A DNA stretch of 64,000 nucleotides, taken from positions 409,029,239-409,093,238 of the forward strand of contig NC_092875.1 of assembly GCF_028372415.1 (NCBI RefSeq), in the 5' to 3' direction. Origin of the DNA: Notamacropus eugenii (Eukaryota > Chordata > Mammalia > Diprotodontia > Macropodidae). A model generated the notes under the pieces. That model did not search any database. It worked only from the letters and a program-made list of their open reading frames with translations, and was not told the DNA's origin. The first letter of the stretch is position 1. The number at the start of each line of letters is the position of its first letter. The position numbers and the translations under genes were made by a program. Below, one piece after another: positions 59,250 through 64,000 of the stretch.

Positions 59250-61400
59250 TGTAGTTAAGAGCTCCACATCACTGACATTTGGCAACTCTGTGGGTGTGGG
59301 AACGGGTAGAGTGCCAGGTGCAGCACGGACAACAACATTCCTCTTTCCCCACACCCCAAAACAATTCCTTTGACTGACACTAAATATCCAACATTAACAG
59401 ATTAGCATTCCCTGGTTCCTTATTGTATTTAGTAGAATTTTAGCCCAATAATGCTTATACTGAAAATTTCATGAAAAGTCAGGTGTTGAAAAATCCAGAT
59501 CTTTAAAAGTTTATGAGCAAAAAGCAGGGAAATAAATATACAAATATAAATGCTTTAAAAAACTACTTTTGCAAATGTTAATACAGAATTTCATGTTTTA
59601 TTCACAATACCTAAAGTCTTAAATGTTACTTTGTCATATCATTAAACATTATGGTTGGGAGCAGGTATGGTAAATGAAAAAGCTGCTTTGCCCAAATAAT
59701 ATTTTCAAAAATTCTTTAATGCTGCAACAAGCTCTGTTTCTGAGATTTTAAAAAAATGAGAAGTGATATAATTAAACCTATAGGCTAATTTTTTTTTCTT
59801 TTACTACCAGGACAAATGGGAGTAATGAAACCTCTATCAAACTTAAGATTTATTTTAGAAAGTACCATTTTTCTAACTATTGCATTATAGTGAGATATCC
59901 CTTATTCTTGTAAATATTTCCCTTTAGTCTATAATGTTTCTTTGGTTAATTTAAAAGGTTCTTGAGAATCTAGAATCAAGTTTAACCCATGGAGTATGTA
60001 TTATTTATTCATTAAAAGTAATTATGGTATTAAAAGAAGACAAGATTAGGTACAAATTTCCATGTTTCTGGCTTTTTCTTGTTTGTTTTTTTAAAGAGAG
60101 AATACATTTAGAAGCTCATGAAACTACTTCAAAACCCAAACAGGGAATTCTAGACTTAGCTGTACTTTAAATAATATAATCATATAAGCTTCTGTTTAAG
60201 AATAGTAAATCCAAAATAGTCTGTCTAAACTCAAACTGTGTTCTTGCATGAAATGTTAGGCTAAAGTAAAATACTATCTATCAAAGTATACTGCACATGG
60301 TGGATCCTCAATAAATATCCGGTGAATGTTGAAACAAATTAAGATATGCCAGCCCCAAGTCCCTAAAAGAGTTTTAATACTGAAGATAGGAACGTGGAAA
60401 GGTATAGTAATGTAGCATACAGGTGCTCATGTTAAAATTTCATGTTTAATGAAACTACAAATACTATGCTTTTTCTTAAAAATTCAGATCTTTCTACTAC
60501 ATGATTTAAAAGTCTATATCATATAGTAGACTTATTCTGAAGGATGTGTCAAAGACCCTTACATGCAATGACAAAAATCTAATCTGGCAAATTATAGAAA
60601 GCTATATTCAGATTTAATAATGGCAGCCATTTTAAACAGGCATTCTGTTCAACTAAATCTACAGGAAAAGATAAGTAACATACCTTACTAAAACTAGAAA
60701 GTTAATCTGGACTGGTAAAAAAATTTCATTAGAACTGAGTTGCATAAAATGTCTTAAGAATTCCCAACTATAATATTAATATTAGGGCTTATCTAATGTC
60801 CCAGACTGAGACATCGTTAGTATTAACATTTACTGAACTTGATTCTATACCACTGAGAGTAAAGTCATTTATTTTGGGGACATTTTATGACTACTATGTT
60901 GATATAGCCCCTAAGGACTGTCTAACTCTCCCAAATAAGTTAGAGCACTAATTTCTAACACCTGACTACTTTCCTCTAAGCTGTATAAATAAATTTCATT
61001 GTGACTTAATACTAAGAAGAAAAGGATAATGTACTAGGATTATAAATCTAGAGCTGCAAGGCACAAAATTAGTTAACACTTTTTCCTTAATTACCCAAGT
61101 GAAATTTGAAATATCTGACTTAAGCACAATGCCATTTGGGCAACCATTATTCAGTATTCACTGTATACCCAGAACTGTGCTGGTCCAGATTAACATAATA
61201 GGATGAAAGGCATCAATGTAATTTCCACATTTTATGTTTCTTCAGGCAAAGTGCCTATACTAACCTGTCTTCATGAGCACTGTGAAAACATACCGTCACT
61301 GCACATGAAACAGCCCGAAAATTTAAAGTGTTCAAAGTAAAACAAACAAAAAACTGCACAGAAGTAAAAGCGAAGTCCAAATTAAACCAACAAACAGCAC
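59250..61400. other. NDUFS4: Intronic sequence, nothing recognised
   Basis: AT-rich sequence upstream of the exon 3 donor on the minus strand. No repeat family, exon or RNA gene is recognised on either strand. Confidence 0.5.
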
Positions 61401-61403
61401 TCA

Positions 61404-61577
<174 letters not shown>

Positions 61578-64000
61578 CTAAAAAGAAATAAACAATTAAA
61601 CATGTTTCAGAAAGAGTACATACCCATAAATGTGCTTCTATAGGTCCCTTTCTTTACACTAATCTATTCACATTTCTTTATTTATATAGACTGGTTTTCT
61701 ACATTTTCTTGTTACTTAATTTCTCAGTTAGATATCAAACATAAGACATCCAACAAATCTCCACGAAAATGAAAGGGTCTTACTGATGTTCTGAGACATT
61801 TCCTTTAATTCTCCCCACACTGTCAGTTCTACTGATCAAAAAAAAAAATATCCTGTAGAAGCTTTTACAAATAGTTGCTAAACTGATACATACATAATAC
61901 CCTACCAACTTAACAAGCAGGAATATTAACTTTTAGCATATCTTGCTGGAAGAAGGCTCTCCATGAACTGGCATCAGGAAAAAAATGAAAACAAGGTTCT
62001 TCAGCTTGGAGATAGTAAAAACATTAACTAAACTTTAAGTAGGAAAAAACACGATAGCAACAAATCCTATAATCAATGTCTGACTATGGAAAACAAGTCA
62101 TTTCTTTTATAGGAAGATCTGAAACCATTAAAAAAATGAAACTAATTAAAACTCAATACAGTATTTTTATCTGCCTATGTTGACATTTTCTAGGACAAGG
62201 ATGATTCAAACCTAATCTGTACTCCAAAGTTAAGGTGGTAAAATTTTATAATTTATTGTGTGCTAAATATTAAGGTTGAACTTTCTGGACTACTCCTCCC
62301 TCCCCAACCCTCTTACATCTCTGGTCAATTACAAAATATTAATGTGGTGAATATCCAGAGATACGGTAATCTGCATTAAATATATTTAACAAGTCTAGGC
62401 AAAACTGACTTGACACAGAATAACTAGATAAACATAGTTAATAAAATATTTCTGTCCCTATTTAGTAATGGTAAAAGATTTTAATCTGAAAAGTAATTAG
62501 CACTGCTTCCAAATCATTCCCAGAAATGAAGCATGTTTTAATTCACATTTCACTTAATAAAGTAAGCTTTGAACAATTTAAGATGACCAGTGTGGGGATG
62601 GGGTAAATATGAAATGCTTATAGTATAATTATAAAATTAAAAATGCTTTCATTTGCAAATAATAAGCCTATGTCCAAAACTATGTTCTTTAACTCTTGTA
62701 AGTAATGTATGTATTTTTTCATAAAAAAACACCTCAATAAATGTTTGGGCTCAATGGGTAAATACTGACAAAACTTTCTTTGGTTTTAAATAAAAGTAGT
62801 TGTTTATGGTCAATATATGTTTAGTAATGCTAAAAATAAAAGAAATAATACTATTATTCAAAGCTACAATATACATAGGGGAAAGATTGACAGGTACTTC
62901 TGACTATACTAGTCTAATACACCCACAAGATTTAAAAAGCAATACACTTTAAAGTTTTTTATTTTAGTTGGCAATAAATGTTATGCTTAACACAATACTT
63001 TTCCACCTGTACCAATAATGAGGTGTGGTTTCTCTGTCACAGCTTGTCTGTTTACAGAAACTATCAAAATGATACACATATATTTACACAAATATGCGGT
63101 CCAAGTATGTGCCTACATTATAAAAAAGAAAAGCAAACAATAGTTGCATGATATCTGAATTGTCCCATATTGCAATGACAGAAAAACTAAGGGTAAGACA
63201 CAGAATTCTAGTAAAACTGTTACTTCCATCAACCCATGAGTGAACTGTAGGAATAACAGTAAAGCAAGATTTTTAAAATATGAGGACCAATTCCCAAGAA
63301 AATGAATTTGAGATAAGATTGGATGCTCAATCTAGTTTTTGAAAGAGAATTTCTCTATATTCTAGGTACTGAAATTTACAAAATAAATATATTTAACATT
63401 AAGTTGGTTTTTTCCTTGATTTTTTCAGAATGGCAGTTTAACATGAATTATGACAAAAACCTCCTGAAATTAATAAAAGTATTTATCGTTTCAATTAGAC
63501 AGTAAATAAACCACATGGTATTGTTAATCTCTTTATATTTTTGACTTTTAACTACTAAAGGTTCCATGCCTTTGGGGAATATAGCAATTATTTATTGATA
63601 TCTTCCCCAATTTAAAGTTGGCACTTGAACAGACGATTCTCAGGACAATGAGTTTCTGGATTTTGAAGCCCAAGTTGTCCTGACATAGAATCACTGTTTT
63701 TGCTTGCAGTAGACATGTAAGGTACTGTAGCATAGCTGAGCTGTTGCCAAAGATAGAGAATAAAAAAGCTTGGCATCTATCACATACTTGACACCTAAAG
63801 GGCACAGAAGCTCTAAAATTCCTATTCCCTGTAGGCGCACTCTAAGTCTAGACAAACTGATTTCTCACACTTTTAAAATGCATTACAACACTCTATTGTG
63901 ATCATTTCATCCACACAGCTTCAGCTAGTGACAGAAGAACCTGTCCTTTAAGCGACATTTCAATGGGCTAAAGCTCCCGCTCCAAGATGCCATTAAAACA
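61578..64000 (-). other. NDUFS4: NDUFS4 intron 2, 3' part (continues past window)
   Basis: No exon 2 sequence (expected near an ITVDEKL motif in the known protein) appears in this stretch on the minus strand, so exon 2 lies beyond 64000. The segment is AT-rich and I recognise no repeat or RNA gene in it. Confidence 0.75.

Noticed and set aside
59031-59373. Overlapping 107- and 112-codon frames on opposite strands
   Set aside because: Both arise from GACA/GGGA and ATGT low-complexity sequence; the translations are repetitive and match nothing known to me.

Overview
The window reads as marsupial (metatherian) nuclear DNA. It is AT-rich and very repeat-dense. The repeats include tRNA-headed SINEs with the long 'aggtggcacagtggatagag' head and RTE-type tails, MIR/MIR3-like SINEs, L2, CR1/L3 and RTE LINE pieces, and L1 copies whose 5' leader and 3' end look like those of opossum and Australian marsupials. 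Repeat family names come from memory of consensus sequences, not from a search. The species cannot be fixed from this evidence.

The only host gene I can support is NDUFS4 (an accessory subunit of mitochondrial complex I) on the minus strand. Its last three coding exons are present: exon 3 (61405-61577), exon 4 (49719-49792) and terminal exon 5 (coding 25081-25184). Splice sites are clean, reading phases match, and two poly(A) signals follow the stop codon. Exons 1-2 lie beyond position 64000. Together the exons give residues 60-175 of a 175-residue protein by human numbering, with no break. Intron 4 is about 24.5 kb, intron 3 about 11.6 kb, and intron 2 leaves the window.

Positions 1-24.95 kb are downstream of NDUFS4 and hold no recognisable gene: L2 antisense copies, MIRs, marsupial SINEs, three L1 pieces and one RTE piece. 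Intron 4 (25.2-49.7 kb) is the most structured part. It has an old L1 (27.0-31.55 kb, minus); an L1-related element with a nearly open ORF1 but no visible ORF2 (about 31.6-35.2 kb, minus, HAL1-like); a GC-rich LTR-like block (about 36.1-36.6 kb); CR1/L3 pieces in both orientations between 36.7 and 44.05 kb; and a Tc1-type DNA transposon (39.9-41.2 kb) that splits one CR1 copy and itself carries a hAT-like MITE. Intron 3 and the visible part of intron 2 hold L2, MIR and one L1 3' end, with long stretches of apparently unique sequence, especially 58.5-64 kb.

I found no new biological system. The observations most worth checking are a 66-base inverted repeat matching at 65 positions (3657-3722 and 6919-6984) among otherwise decayed repeats, the ORF1-only L1 relative sitting in sense orientation inside NDUFS4 intron 4, and the two-orientation CR1/L3 mosaic.
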